A stretch of DNA of 64,000 bases from Chara braunii (lineage: Eukaryota; Streptophyta; Charophyceae; Charales; Characeae). Positions within the stretch are counted from its first letter, which is position 1. Every line of letters starts with the position of its first letter. The notes beneath the pieces were generated by a model that was given only the letters and a program-made list of their open reading frames with translations, was not told the origin of the DNA and made no database searches. The DNA is taken from contig BFEA01000079.1 in the NCBI GenBank assembly GCA_003427395.1, positions 2,066,586-2,130,585 on the forward strand, written 5' to 3'. The translations under genes were made by a program, and so were the position numbers. Of the stretch, positions 1 through 12,928 are shown in pieces.

Positions 1-93
<93 letters not shown>
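1..93. repeat. (CT)n-(CA)n compound microsatellite
   Basis: An uninterrupted CT run is followed directly by a CA run at the window edge. The true left end is not visible. Confidence 0.98.
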
Positions 94-98
<5 letters not shown>

Positions 99-3000
99 TC
101 TCGCCCTAGCGTTCACAATGCTTCACCCTTCCTATCCCTCTCACTCCTATGTGTGAAAATACATAAACATGTGTGGGCGTGCGTGCGCGTATCAGTCCCC
201 GTGTGGGCATGTGTGTGCGTACAGGCGTGTGTTCGCCTGTGTACGTGCGAGGATGTGCTCCCGTACGTGCGTGTTTCCACTCTTGTGAATGTTTGTGTAT
301 GTCACATGCGTGTATGCTCGTACACCTTCATTTTGTCTTCGCGGAGGCCGGGATATTCGATGAAGAACTTCGTAATCCCAACGGCCGTCATTTTTAAACT
401 ATGAATAATTCCTAACACGGACATGAACTTGTAATGAGCATGCGGGGAAGAGAAAGCAACCATAGTTCCAGTCCGGAGACTACGACTTATGCGCCTGTAA
501 TGCGCGTGCAGGGAAATTAGAGCAGTGGAGATCACTGGCCACCACCCCGCTTGCCAAATGCGTGCGCCAAAACATGTAGGCCCAAACATGACCGGGTAGA
601 AGGCACTCTTCGAGCCTTTTTTTTTTTTTTTTTTTTTACTGCGAGAAGGATGCAGAGCAGCAAAGAAGCGCTCGAGTCTGTCCGTTGAGCCGAGAGAAGG
701 TTAACATCTCCCTCGACAAGGACGGGAAAAGTCTACGGACTATATGAACACATACGGTTTAGGCTACCCACGACACGGGTGGATCCAACCCAAACTTCCG
801 ACGCTAATTGCGCTCAGAAAATACGGAAGAGCCAGAGCGCAGACGGCAGGAGGTGCAAGAGGACGAGGCGCGGACACAGGAGATATCACCGACAACACGG
901 AGAGAGACAGATAGCCAGACAGACAGGCAAAATCTCTACTAGCGTAATAGATGGCAAGAGAGATAAGAATCGGACTCGATGTGAACATGCATGAGAGTCG
1001 AGAAAGAATACCAGTTCTTCCCTCGTTGGGACCCCGCGAGCCCCCCCTTACCGACCACACCACATCGTCTCTCTGCCCTCTCCTCCCCTTCCTGCCCTCC
1101 ACCGCAAGCAAAACCAAAGCACCGATGCGCGGAGCTTCGATGCGCGGCAAGACTTCCCAAAGCTCGAGACAACAAAATCTGTATTCTCCTCCTCGTTCTC
1201 TTTTTCCCACCACCCAACGAGCCCGATCCGCGGCCTGTCAGTGCCTGTCCTCCTACTACTTGCCCTTACCTTCCACCCTGGCTGCTTGTTTGGGCGGGAC
1301 GACCCACCCGCTGTCCTCCCGCACGCACTCACCCAGCTTGGTCACTACCTCCTTGTTCCTCACCCTCGCTCCTTCTTTCCCCCGTCGCTTGGCCTCGGCT
1401 GTGGCCGTGGCCACTGCCGCACGCTCCACCCACCGTCGTCCCCCCCCTTGCGGGGGCGTTGCCGCATTGTTGCCGCGCTTCCTGCTTTGCGCTTCGCTTC
1501 CAACTCTGCCTCCTGTCCGCCCGCCCAGCCTCGGTGGCAGTGATGCGTCCACCGCCCAGCTCTGCCCCGCGCGCGCACGCTCGCGACGCTGGAGAACTGT
1601 CGCCGTCGTCAGCAAAAGCGAAGTGAGAAAGACGAAGCTGCTTTCTGAGGTGTGGAGCGCGGCTATGGAAACACCGCTGACCCAGAGCACGCAAACAACC
1701 CTAGTTCCGAACCAGACCTACCAGACGCGCCAGAAAGCGACTCGCCTGCGACAGCACCAACTTGGACCCACCTAACTCGCGGCGGGACAGCGGTCCGCGC
1801 CGATCACTCCACCATACCCGGCTGGCGCTCAACAGCCTGTACTCGACAGCCTGCACCCCCCTTTCATCCATCCGATGCGTACTTCCAGCGTATCCCAGCC
1901 CTCCGAGGACCGACACCATAATCATGCTTGCCTGGGATAGGAAGAAACTCGTCCGAAAGTCCGTCATCCGAGTTTCCGCTTGCGCGTGCCAGAACCTCCC
2001 CCTGTCTTCCCCACTCGCCCAACCCAGCGTGTCCCACACGCCACTCTGACAGGCTCGCCAGGTTGTCTGACATCCCGCTTGTTCCTGTGGCTGGGGGAGC
2101 CCTACAGGTAGTACCAAGCTCCTGCTTGTTCGGAGCCCTAAAGCTACGGTTCTAGTTCGCAGCCCTGGGTCTGCGGTTCTACTGGGGTCCGGCATGGTGG
2201 TGGGTGGGATTTGAAATTGTCGAAATGCCCTGAAAGTTCGGGTATCAGATACCCCTAAAAGGCATGGGTATGGCGAAGTGCCCATATGACCGTGGTGAAA
2301 CTGTGTATTGCGCAGAGCGGGGGAGCGCAGCCCGGAAGGAGCGACGACAAGGAATAGGCACAGCCGAGAACAAATAAGGCGGAGCGGAGGGAGCGGGGGT
2401 GGAGGGGAGGGAAAAAAGTCCGGGCCCGGAGGACCGTAGGCCTAAGGTAGTGTTGCATCGAAAGCAAGGGGTCAAGCAGAGTTGCGTGGAACGTTGAGGG
2501 CTAAAATGGTATCGCACTGGGCTGATCGTCTTGTCCGTTTGCCCAAGGCTTTTTTTTCAAGGTTTTTTTAGGTCATTTTATGTCGCATTATTGCGATCCT
2601 TAGCAGTGATCGTTGCCATAAAGGAATCATGTTGGAAAAATACACTCAATATGACAGGTCCCAAAGTGAACGAGGCATCATCGACCACATTGACAAAGGC
2701 GCACGACAGAATAAAAGAGTTCTGGATATCTAACTTGCCATCCCATTTTGTTGAACAATTCCTCATGGTTCAGTTGCCTCTTATGTATGATTTGTAAAGG
2801 TCAGAAGGCAAAAGAAAATCAAAAGCCTAGACGTAAAAAAACAACAACAACTTAGAAACCAAAATCCCATGTATATACATTACGAAAAACTCACCGTAAA
2901 CCGAAACGAGAATATGCAGAGTACCAACTTTAAAACAAATATTGTACTCGGAGAATGAAACTAGCAAAGCACTTTTGCCATCCTACAAGTTTTTCATTTC

Positions 3001-3290
3001 AAAGCGGACATCAAACAAAACAGGTAGAAAAAAAATATTTTCATGGATTCCGCCATATTGGGTTGAGGTCACGTTATGGTGCAGATTTTTGCCAGTGAAC
3101 CTTAAGACAGCATGTTGCAATGCATTAGCAGTGTCTTTAAACATGTTTTAGTACACTTATAATTTAACACACTGATTAAGTTACTGGAAAAAATGCGATA
3201 TTAAGCTACTAACAAGAAAGAGAAAAGTTCATTTTCATTGTGAAGTTGTTTGTGCCTAGTCCTGGTTGGGAAAAATGTTCATGGTTGATA
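94..3290. other. GC-rich then mixed sequence, no supported gene
   Basis: Bases 600-2560 are GC-rich and hold several overlapping open frames on both strands. Their predicted peptides are Pro/Ser/Arg-rich, overlap in several frames at once and show no domain I recognise. I read them as composition-driven. Bases 2560-3290 hold only short frames. Confidence 0.6.
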
Positions 3291-3660
3291 CGTTTGTACT
3301 TTGTTGTACTTTTGTTATTTTGTGGTTATATTTGGTTATATGATTTTTTATATTTTTTATTTTTTTTTACGCTATACTCTATTATCCTATGTTACAATAT
3401 TATTTATTGCATGGGGTTTTACTATAGTATGCAATTTCGCTATATGATATCGTAATTGGTTATGTTATATTTTCTCATATATTGCTATTGTAGTTGTGCT
3501 ATATTTTACCATGTCATGCCATGCTTTATTTTTATATGTGGTGATGTTATACTTAACTATGTTATATTTTGCTATACTTCGGTACAAAAAATCGACGAAA
3601 TGTAATTTTAGTATACATAGAATATTACATCAACGTGTGCATGTTAGAGAAAATTTAGTA
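3290..3660. repeat. AT-rich low-complexity tract, left of MITE
   Basis: Degenerate repeats of TTATATTTTG and TATACTTTG-like words. The same word pattern resumes on the far side of the hAT-like MITE (4440-5060), so the MITE was inserted into this tract. Confidence 0.7.
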
Positions 3661-3668
3661 TATATATA

Positions 3669-3676
3669 GATACAAA
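3669..3676. repeat. 8-bp target-site duplication, left
   Basis: GATACAAA directly abuts the CAGGGT terminus and is repeated exactly at 4432-4439. Confidence 0.9.
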
Positions 3677-4431
3677 CAGGGTAAACGGCATTCGGGATGG
3701 GCCGAATGCCCGAACCCACCCGAACGTATGGGACCCCTTGGGGATGCGTTCGGTCGTTCGGGTCGAACGCAAACCCCAAAAAAAAAACAAAAAACAAAAG
3801 TTTAAGTAATAAAAAAACTATAAAAAAAAGATATTTTATGGAGAAAAATAAATTAAACAAGATTTGCTTGAGCATTACATCCGAATTCCTTACTAAATTT
3901 GAAATAAAATACGGAAAACAAATACTAATAATAAAAATAAATAAAAATAAAAAAATAATTAAATTTAGTGATTGCGCGAGCATGTTTTCGACACCGCCAT
4001 CTTTGGCGATTTTTCATTTTGTTTTCGCATAGCTAAATGCCCTAAAAATTTATAGAGGTGTACTTCACATAATACAAAACCCATTAAAAATGTTTAAAAA
4101 AATAATAAAATGGTTTAGACCCCTAACTAAAGTGAAAACAAAAAGTAAAAACTGAACAAATACATGGGCAAACACGTTTTGACACCGTTATCTTTGGCCA
4201 TTTTTTTTTTTTTTTTACTTAGCCAAATAACTTGCAAATTTACAGGCATGTACCTTACGGCATAGAGAGCTCACAAAAAAAAAATCCAAAAAAACTAATT
4301 ATTTTTAGGCTCCGAAATAATTTTTGGCGGGGGCCGAACGCCGTCGGGTTTGGACCCCGTACGGGACCCCGAACGCCCGTACGTACGGAGGTCTGCCCGG
4401 GGACCTCCGTACATACGGGCTGGTGACCCTG
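3677..4431 (+). mobile_element. Non-autonomous hAT-like MITE, copy 1
   Basis: A 755-bp element starts CAGGGTAAACGG and ends TGACCCTG, flanked by a perfect 8-bp duplication (GATACAAA). CAGGG-type termini and 8-bp duplications are hallmarks of the hAT superfamily. No transposase is present, so it would depend on an enzyme encoded elsewhere. About 100 bp at each end are GC- and CpG-rich with subterminal palindromes built on GTACGTACGGAGG. The middle is AT-rich and contains two diverged copies of a segment with CACCGCCATCTTTGGC-like cores (about 3983 and 4176). Related copies lie at 31049-31818 (inverted) and at 41876-42480. Confidence 0.88.
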
Positions 4432-4439
4432 GATACAAA
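4432..4439. repeat. 8-bp target-site duplication, right
   Basis: GATACAAA, an exact copy of 3669-3676. Confidence 0.9.
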
Positions 4440-5060
4440 TACACAACAATTATCATGTAGTCGGGTTTAGGGGATTTCGTTACTGTAGTTAGTCATATAA
4501 TGTTATTATGCTTTGATATAATATACTATAATGTGTTATATTGTGTTTTATTTTATTATGTTATATTTTTGATATATATTGTTGTACTTAATCATACTGT
4601 ATTCTTATATACTTTGTTGTGTTATATTTTATTGTATTGGTTATATTATATTATTATACCTTAATGCACTATTGTTATATTCCGGTACCGTATACTATCA
4701 TATGTTGTGTTGTGCTTTGTCGTATTCCATTTGATATATGTTGTTGGATGTAGTTATACTTTGATATACTTTATTGTGTCTTTGTTCTGACGTACTTTAT
4801 TATGTGATGCTTACAATGTCATGTTGCATTTTTGTTATATCCGAGTGCTGTCTATAAACATTGTACGTACAAAAAAAACAAAAAAAATATAATATTACAT
4901 CATAATGCATCACACAAAAAAAAAAATCATGTAATAAATTACGATGCAAAAAAAATTTAAAATATAACGTATTTTTGTGATGTTTTGATATGTTATATGA
5001 TATTTTGTGATACTTTGGTATACTTTGGTATACTTTGTTGTGCTATACGTGCGGTAACTA
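4440..5060. repeat. AT-rich low-complexity tract, right of MITE
   Basis: It continues the TTATATT/TATACTTTG word pattern interrupted by the MITE. No coding signal. Confidence 0.7.
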
Positions 5061-7880
5061 AAAAATGTAGCATATCTTGTGCAGTGCATATTTCAAGAAA
5101 CTACGCAAAAAAATACGCTCAACGACAAAAAATGTTTGCCTTATATAAAATTTAATAACACGTCATGTTACTGATCTTAGATTATAGGTATATATTTTAT
5201 ATATAAACATTTAAATATATATAACTATATATGTTTATAACTGATACCATTATAACGACGAAAATTATCCAATCATCTAATCAAATATTTTTAAAAATAA
5301 TTGTCAGTTTTAATAAAAAATATAAAAATTATCACAAAATGTTTCATTGTTTAAGTACATAAATGTTTATTAAAAATAGTTGAAACATAAGGATGTCAGA
5401 TCTTACATTTCCATTGCATAACTCGGGTAAAATTATTACGATTATTATTTATGAATTAAAAATATATATATATTTTTTTCTCAACATTAATGTAATAAAT
5501 TTTTTTGATATAATTATTATAATTTATATCTCACAAACAACCATCAATTTACCAGATTCTCTTTCTCATGCGTAAGAATTATGCCACATTTCTTTTAAAA
5601 CAAATTAAAACTTTAGTCTTCAAAAATATTTAAATTCGTATTATTCACCTTTTATAAAAACAAAAGATTCAAAATGTTTGAAAAACATGTAAATAAATAA
5701 TATCAAAAAATTAGAACAAAATTTAATTACAATACTCATTGCGTCAATTTTTTTTTTTTAAATAACGAAATTTACTATCTTATTATTATTATAAAAATAA
5801 AACAAAATATTTTTTTTATCTACAAAAATTTTTAAAAACATTGTTTGCACAAATATGTTAGATAACTTCTTAACATTTTACGAAACCCGATTCGTCATTG
5901 TTATAATGATAATTATTTTGAATTAATAAATTGTTAATTATTTTTTCATTACCTCTTTCTCTTCGTCACTTCAACATAAAATATGATTTAAGCACTTTAT
6001 AGTAAATATGAAAATGTATTTGCACAAATTAAGGTCATATATGATAATACATATTATATTACTCATTTTCATCGTTTTATTTTTGACTTTCTCTTAAACC
6101 GAAAGTGATACTTTTGTCAGAGTCACAAAGAAAGTATAATTTTCCCTAGCCTTTTCACAAAAGTAACAGTTGTTCGTGTGAATAGGATTGATTTTATTAG
6201 CCAATTGTCCATAATATACTGATATAAAATATTAATAAAATATTTCGTTGAATTGATATATTACAATCAATGACATTACAATTTAAATTCTGATTCTATT
6301 TTTGAAATTTTCATTTTGTTTAAAAAAAAATCTTAAAAAACTTAAATAGTTTTTAACGTTGTCGAACACATCAAGCCCGGCGGGGTCACACAAGATTTTG
6401 CAGGATTTTTTTCCACGAGCGTTTCCGCTTTGGCTAAGTGCATCAACCGTACCTCTCGCGAACCCTTACGACAAGGTATTGGTCACGAGAGACACAACTT
6501 ATCTCTTCTCGAGGAGTTATCACCACCTTTAGGTAGGCGTATCCCGACCAAGCTACCGAACCATATGCGAAAGCTTATCAAATGCAATTGTAGAGGTGAC
6601 CTAACCGAGAGCGTTTCTTGTTCACTGTACCATAAGGGGTACGCGTGGTCGAACGCCTTAATCAAACTCGTGGGAGAACAGACGCTTTTGGGGTTGATAT
6701 CCCAAACGTGGTCCCACGTTGGTCCAGTAGGATGGTCGATCGAACTATGTGATACTTTTCATAAAATAAAACTAAGCTTCGTACCTAAATCGTGCCTAAT
6801 CCCTTATTAACTTTCAACCCATAATCTTTTTCGACGACAGAATGAGCGGGTGCGGCGTGTGACACTCTGAATAAATATCGTGACGATACAAACTTTATTA
6901 TATCAACTAGTTGCGCATGAATACACAAACAGTGACAATGATAATGTACTATATGATGCCCATAACCAAGTAGTCCTCAATAATATTGAGCCTTGCTATC
7001 GGCATTCAAGTGTCGACGAACACGCATCTTAAGAGATTCATCTCTAGACGCTAAACAATCGTGAATGAGATTGTGCGTCTTACCCTCTTTTGCACAATGT
7101 TGAGAGAAGCGGTAGGCGGGTTTCGACCCTCCGTGGCGGGGAAACGCCCCTGAGTCTTGGGAAGTGATCCTATCTTTGGAGTCTTTGGATCATGTCAAGG
7201 GGTTTGACTTCAACAGTCGTCACAGACCTCAACGTCCAACGTCAAAAAGGTTTATCAATAAACAAACAAGCAAGCATCCCAAAACCCACATATTCATAAT
7301 AACTCAAAATAGAATACAAAAGGTGGCAGATAGTCCATCACGTATGTAGATCATGCAACATATGGTTCTCATTCTCACCACGTTCAAAGTGTGGTTTGTA
7401 CATCAAGCTTTAAACGCTAACATGCATAAAACATACGTAAACGCAAAAGTCATATTGCCAGACATCAATGTTGTTAACTTTACCATTCTCTGAGACTCAC
7501 ACCCCACCTTACACACACAACCTCAACCACTGTCCAACTTTCCATAAAAAGACTCTCGGTTTTTCAAAATGATCATTAAGAAAAAGTATGGGCGAAAATC
7601 CCAAGAAGCCTACAAAACGCAGAGGCTAAGACATTGAGTCGGGTTATAAAAATAGACTTGAGTTGAGTTGTAAATCGAACTGTTATTAAAAGATAATAAC
7701 ATTTGTTGAACCTTGTAAGATCAAGCTGAAATAATTCAACCTTAAATTGAATTGAAGGAAGGGGACTTGTAGCAAAAAAAAAAACAGTATCCAAAACTGT
7801 ATTTTAAGTATATGGAGGATAAACCTCATATCATATCTCACTGCAACTTCTCATAAAACTAAGTTTAAAATATATCTCTG
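5060..7880. other. AT-rich sequence then unassigned 1.2-kb segment
   Basis: Bases 5060-6360 are very AT-rich with no plausible reading frame. Bases 6360-7560 have balanced composition and one 126-codon frame on the plus strand (6430-6810), whose product I do not recognise. This part may be a retroelement LTR or UTR, but I found no paired end in the window. Bases 7560-7880 show nothing. Confidence 0.45.
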
Positions 7881-8560
7881 ATTGATATTAGAAATTAAGG
7901 CAAATTTCAGCAGCATCTCCCATGTAGAGGGTGAAATGTCAAAGTTTTTTCAGATTCATAAATAATATAATCCCCCCAAAATTAAAAAAAAATCAGCAAC
8001 AATTTTTTTAGAGAAATTGTCTTTCTAAAATTTATACTACGTTAAATATGAGCTTCAACATAAAACTTTGACTTTACAAAGCTAAATTTTGTCCAACTCC
8101 TTGAATTGGTAAAACTTTTGGCAACACTTCCCATAGAGAAGTCGGTTCCTAGGATTTATACTAAGTAAGATATAATCTTAAGGACAAAACTTGAATTTTG
8201 CAAAGATAAAATTTAACTAACTTTTGAAATTTGTATAGATTTCGGCAACATTTTCTCTAATGAAAATATTTTTCCATAATTATACAAATCTAAATAGGAA
8301 TGAAAAAATAATTTTGACTTTCATAGGGTTATATTTTGTCCGACTCTCTGATTTACTAAAAAATTTGGCAACACCTTTCCGAGAAAAGTAAGTCAGATAT
8401 GTGATTAAGAAAAAAAATAAAATGTTCAACGACAAAATTTGACGAACTCGTTGGATTTATAAAAATTTGGGCAGTACGTGCCCTAACGAAAGTGTCTTTC
8501 AAAAACTTATACAAAGTCAAATATAAATACATAATAACTTAACTTCTGAAGGAAAAAAAA
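7880..8560. repeat. Tandem family A (about 120-bp monomers)
   Basis: A core such as TTTTGGCAACACTTCCCATA recurs at about 7909, 7993, 8117, 8238, 8366 and 8466, followed each time by an AAATTTATAC-like stretch and a TTTTGTCCAACTC-like stretch. Monomers are strongly diverged. Further monomers occur at 40290-40500 and, more distantly, at 49185-49380. Confidence 0.75.
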
Positions 8561-8689
8561 AATGAACTAACTCCTATAACTCTATTACATGGCGAACATA
8601 TAAAAAACTACATATAAAAAAACAAACTGATACGGAACTCACAACCAAGAAAAATATATGCAACTAAGATAAATCTTTCACAAAATCCC

Positions 8690-9115
8690 AAGTTAATTTC
8701 ACATATTAGATAGTTCATTGAACCCTCAAATGATTAACCTTCTATCTCAACTTAATAGGACATTAAGTTAAGTCATTCATCTTAATAACAATCTAAAAAC
8801 CTTTGCCTTAATTATAAATGAACAAGTTGCAAAACTACTTCTTTTTTCTCTGGGCATGTTACTAGATAATTTATCTTATAAAAAATATTTAGTTATCATT
8901 GAACTGTTTAGTAGGTAAGTTCTATATATCTCTCTGCGATTATTGTTCAAAGTGACTGTAAGACTGAGTCATTCATTTCAGAAACAATGCTCAATCGACC
9001 TAGGTTACCTAATATTATAAATAATGCTCAATCGACCTAGGTTACCTTCAATTATAATCCTTAAACCATTCATCTTAGAAACAATGTTTAGTCTTTTTGC
9101 TTGAACCTCCTTAAG
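8690..9115. repeat. Dispersed-tandem family B, left part
   Basis: Copies of CATTCATCTTAGAAACAATG-like units recur every several tens of bases. An AATGCTCAATCGACCTAGG segment is duplicated at about 8990 and 9025. The array resumes at 15055 beyond the PLE. Confidence 0.7.
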
Positions 9116-9117
9116 CC

Positions 9118-9526
9118 ACTAGTACCTCCGAGCCTGTTTTTGCCAACCCTGAATTCCACCACGCTCCGAGTTTGCCGAGTCTGGGTACCACTCCATTTTC
9201 TTTCTGATACTCTCACGGAAAAAAAAAAAAAAAAAAGTTTCGGTCGTGAAACTTACAAAAGAAGAGAAAAAAAATAAAAAAAATTTGGTCGTTATTACAA
9301 TTGTATACATTCTTGGAAGTGGTAGTGTGAGTGTGCCCTCAGTGAGCACATCTCAACTCCGTGCCCAGGTTGTCTGATTCGAAAAATAAAATAAAATAAA
9401 ATAAAAAATGGGCATACGGAACTGGCCGTGAAAATAGTTGGATACATTTTCCTAAGTGTCAGTGTGATGAGCCGTACAATCGTCTAACGAAACACAGCTT
9501 GAGCAGATCACGAATTTTGCCCTGCC
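9118..9526. other. Possible host TIR element, left part (interrupted by PLE)
   Basis: It begins ACTAGTACCTC; the reverse complement, GAGGTACTAGT, ends a segment at 15021-15031 on the far side of the PLE. This could be one DNA element of about 700 bp split by the PLE. The inverted match beyond 11 bp is poor and I see no convincing target duplication. The segment also holds AGTGTGAGTGTGCCCTCAGT (9324-9343), which resembles the end of the MITE at 55291-55425. Confidence 0.3.
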
Positions 9527-9539
9527 TCGTTGGCAGGGG
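9527..9539. repeat. PLE target-site duplication, left
   Basis: TCGTTGGCAGGGG matches TCGTTGGTAGGGG at 14731-14743 at 12 of 13 positions. The single difference is a C/T transition. Confidence 0.75.
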
Positions 9540-10068
9540 CAGATATTGGAATCGATGCAGAGCGCTGCAGCGAGATTGTTCACACACACATGAACGCTGA
9601 AAGCACAGAGTAGCTCACAGCAAACTCAAGTGATGATAAAATTGAAAAAAAATGAACAACAACCCATCACAAAATTCCTTCCTCTGGCCACACACCCTAT
9701 GGTCCGCCATTCACTCCTTCAAGCTTGTTGCTGTCGATTTGGCGCAGAAGCGTCAATATCAATGGCAGAAATCGAGTTCGCTGAAAAAGGACTACTCTAT
9801 CGTTCCCTAACTATTAATAGTTCAAAAACCTTCGTGGACGTACTCGAGGCCGGCCGAAACAGACGAAAGGTTAAAGGCAAATCACACAACAAAAACAAAT
9901 AAAAAACAACGAAAAGCAAAAACAAAAACAGAGGACCAGAGGGACCAAAACGTCAGGGCGGGACACGTCGGGCCTACAACCCCGCGGATCCGACAACTAC
10001 TGATAACTTTGATCCTAACCTTCCCTACTCATTCAAATGAAGGCCTTGCACTACCGGGCCCCATTCGG
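9540..10068 (-). repeat. PLE pseudo-LTR, 3' copy
   Basis: Near-identical direct repeat of 14202-14730. It contains the last dozen codons of the RT frame (stop TAG at 10025-10027) and the 3' untranslated region. Most differences between the copies that I could read are C/T or G/A transitions. Confidence 0.9.
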
Positions 10069-12928
10069 GGCAGCAGGTACGGACAAATCTGAATAGGACC
10101 TTCCGGAAAATTTCCCCGGGATAGGCTTGCAGTCTTAGGCCGTGATTCAGCGTGAGCACACTTTCACCCACTCTTTCCACAGACATGGTGGTTTGCTTGA
10201 TCTTGTGCAGCATCCCATTAATCAAAGTTCTCTTTTGTCGAGCACAGGTGTACGAGTCATAGTCTTGAAAGCACCTGTAACTCAGTCTTTCGCTCTTCTC
10301 CCAAATTTCTCTGAAAGTTTTTGCACGATGCCAACACTCCACACGCGGCCCATCTATCCGAACCCGACAGCCCAAAAAATCCCACTCCTTCCTTCTTTCA
10401 TCAGTCCGTTTCAAGGTGGGATTAGAATCGTAAGATTCTTCAAAAGCCTTCCTTATCTCTTCACCCTTCCCCTTCTTGTCCTTCGACCATGCGTCCCAAA
10501 CAAAAAAGGAAACGTCATCAACTAGTCTAATCCCCTTCACCAATTTCGAGTCCTTTTCCATTTTTTCCAAAAATTTCGACTCACAACAGGCACACAAAAT
10601 GCAGGCAATCGGGGGGCTACTCGATTTTCCCATCGAGATGCCCTCCTTCTGTCGAATAAGCCTTCAAGAGGCCCACAAATAGGTATTATCGAGGTCGAAC
10701 TCGATCATTGCTCTAATTAGATCAAAGCTCACTCTCAGCCAACCATCCTCCCCCTTCTTCTTTCCAAACGTCGCACCTTTTTCCCTCGCCCGAACTAAGA
10801 CCCAATTTTTCCCTTCCTCTTCGTACCTACTTAAAATTCATTCAATTGCCTCTCGTATCGACTCATGGGGCAGCTTACTTAACATCTCTTTGATGTCGTA
10901 GGCTGCACCTATTAGCTCCTCATTCTTCTTTCTTTCCGCCCATCTGCATACTTCCTCCTGTTTTTTCTTCAGCAGGTCTGTCGACTTCAGGTTGAAATGA
11001 TCATTCTTCGGCAGGGAAGACAGAAGGAAGTTCAGCGCCTTCGCTACTCGCCGGTTAGCCATCTTCGCAGGCTCAGAGCAGGATGGGGAAATCGGTCGAA
11101 ACTTCGCTGAATCCTTATTCTTTGGAAGCACATAGGCTTTCCCCCAGTCCCCTTGGTTATCCTATTTCACGAGAGAGTTTAGTCCTTTCTTCTCATACTC
11201 CCTTTTGGCTCTTGCCATCACCGCTTCCTCACTCCTCCATACGACGTCGAAGGCTTTGTTTCACCAGAACATCCCTTTCATACCTTCTTCGTACTTGATT
11301 GGGCACATAACCAGTGTCGCTGCCGGATTTTTGTCCAACGGACAGAAGATTAACCCCTCCCATCTTCTTTTTACTTCATCTATACGATCTATCAGCCCAT
11401 CACCTTCCTTCTTCGTTTTCCTGGTACATTCCCTTGCTTCTTGAATCGACCACGACACCTTCAATCCTGCCTTTAACATCTCATTGTTCAATTCTTTGCA
11501 TAATCGTACTTCATCTCTCTCGCAGTCGAAGACCCGCACTACATTATTGGAGTTCCGTATCCTTTCATCGACGTCACTTCGGCTTCCTAGTTGGAAGACT
11601 ACGTGTCCTCCCTGCCTCGAGAGGTTCAGGTCTGCGCACCTGCAAACCGTTCCCATTTGGCGGCTTACCCGCCTATGGTTATGGAGAAGGTCTCCGACTT
11701 TCTGGTTTCTTCTCCAGACAAGACAGAGCTTTTGACATCGTAGCTTCGAGACTGTCGTCGAGTCGGACAGTGTGCAGATCTTACTTACCAGCCTTTCACG
11801 AATCTTTGCTTTTGACACTCTTTCATCGTATCTAACTCCTACAACCAACCTTCGCCGCAGACTAACATTAAACCTCCTTCGGACCGTCCCATCAACAATA
11901 TTCTTCAAGGTCTTCCTAGTGCTCTTTCTGGAGAAGTTATTGATACAGCAGAAGACGTTCGCCGATTGTTCGAGTGTAAGTAGCTCCAATTTCTTCTTTG
12001 AACATGGGGCCCGCAGAATCTGATGTAACAGCTTCAGCAGCTTCGGATCTCCTTGACGCCTTTCCCGAATCCTGGTGATCTCCAGGAAACAGGAGCTTTT
12101 CAATTCACTTTTAACTTGCTTCAGTCTCCGCCTCTCCTCTTTGATAATCCCTTCATACTCGCCAAATCTCATTCTCACCACGCTCCAATCCTCGATTCAG
12201 ATTCTACCCCCACTTGATTTCAATTCTCTGGATTTCTTTCCCCTTAGAGATTCAATTACCTCGGTCAGCCTTCCTTTACTCTCCTCGTTAGTCACCTGGA
12301 AACGCACAATTTTTTCGTTATCGTAGCATTTACCCCCGCTCTTCGTCTTTCTCTCCCTTCTCCCTCTCCTCCTTCCCTTCCCCTTGTTTTTTCCGTCGTT
12401 CCATCCAGTCGCGTTTAGGGTCGGGCACCGTCGCCTAATAAACGCCTTTTCCAGGCCGTTTAAATCACCTTTCTCCACGACCGCTACTGGGATTGCCACG
12501 TAGGACTCCCAACCCCACTTCCGTAACCACTTATACAACTTATTTTTTCGTCCACCTTGGACCGTCCTTGCTCTCCCTATGTGCTCCGACCACCTATCTT
12601 TCAAAAATCTCTCTGTCTTTCCAACGTACACTGCCTTACATCACGGGTTAATCAGAGCATACACACAAGACCTCGGGTCATTCCAACTTTCGCGACTATT
12701 TTCAAAAACATCCCTAATGCTTTCAAAGTATTTTCTTCCCCACGTAATTTTGTTCTCAAGAATTAACAGCAGCAATGCATTCCTCAGAATTTTCTCCACT
12801 AGCGCGACTAGGCCCCTAGCCTTTACATTCAGTTTACACCAAAGGCGACACTCAAAGAATTCCAAAAGAAGTTTCCATGATTCTGAATTATACGTCTGAT
12901 TCAACCTGGGGATCTTGAATCTCCCCCC
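10025..12928 (-). pseudogene. PLE GIY-YIG endonuclease / reverse transcriptase
   Basis: One reading frame of about 965 codons, with no frameshift. It would nick target DNA and copy the element RNA into it. In order: a GIY-YIG domain, with CVYALIN just before 12643, VYVGKT near 12634, then RW and H, and the catalytic-type Glu in GLEKAFI near 12451; a CxC linker (CRC, 11644-11636); RT motif 1 (PLDKNPA, near 11341); motif 2 (KFRPIS, near 11102); motif A (AAYDIKEM, Asp at 10897-10895); motif B (GKSSSPPIA, near 10630); motif C (RLVDDVSF, Asp pair at 10519-10514). The three RT aspartates are present. In-frame stops: TGA at 12641, 12197, 11261, 10838 and 10664, TAG at 11162 (lowest coordinate of each). 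The spacing from motif A to B, about 87 residues, is long and compatible with the IFD insertion reported for this clade. No ATG opens the frame, which overlaps the preceding ORF by 41 nt. Confidence 0.85.

Noticed and set aside
951-1775. A 274-codon plus-strand frame in GC-rich sequence.
   Set aside because: Overlapping frames of similar length exist on both strands, the composition is Pro/Ser/Arg-rich, and no domain or gene structure is visible.
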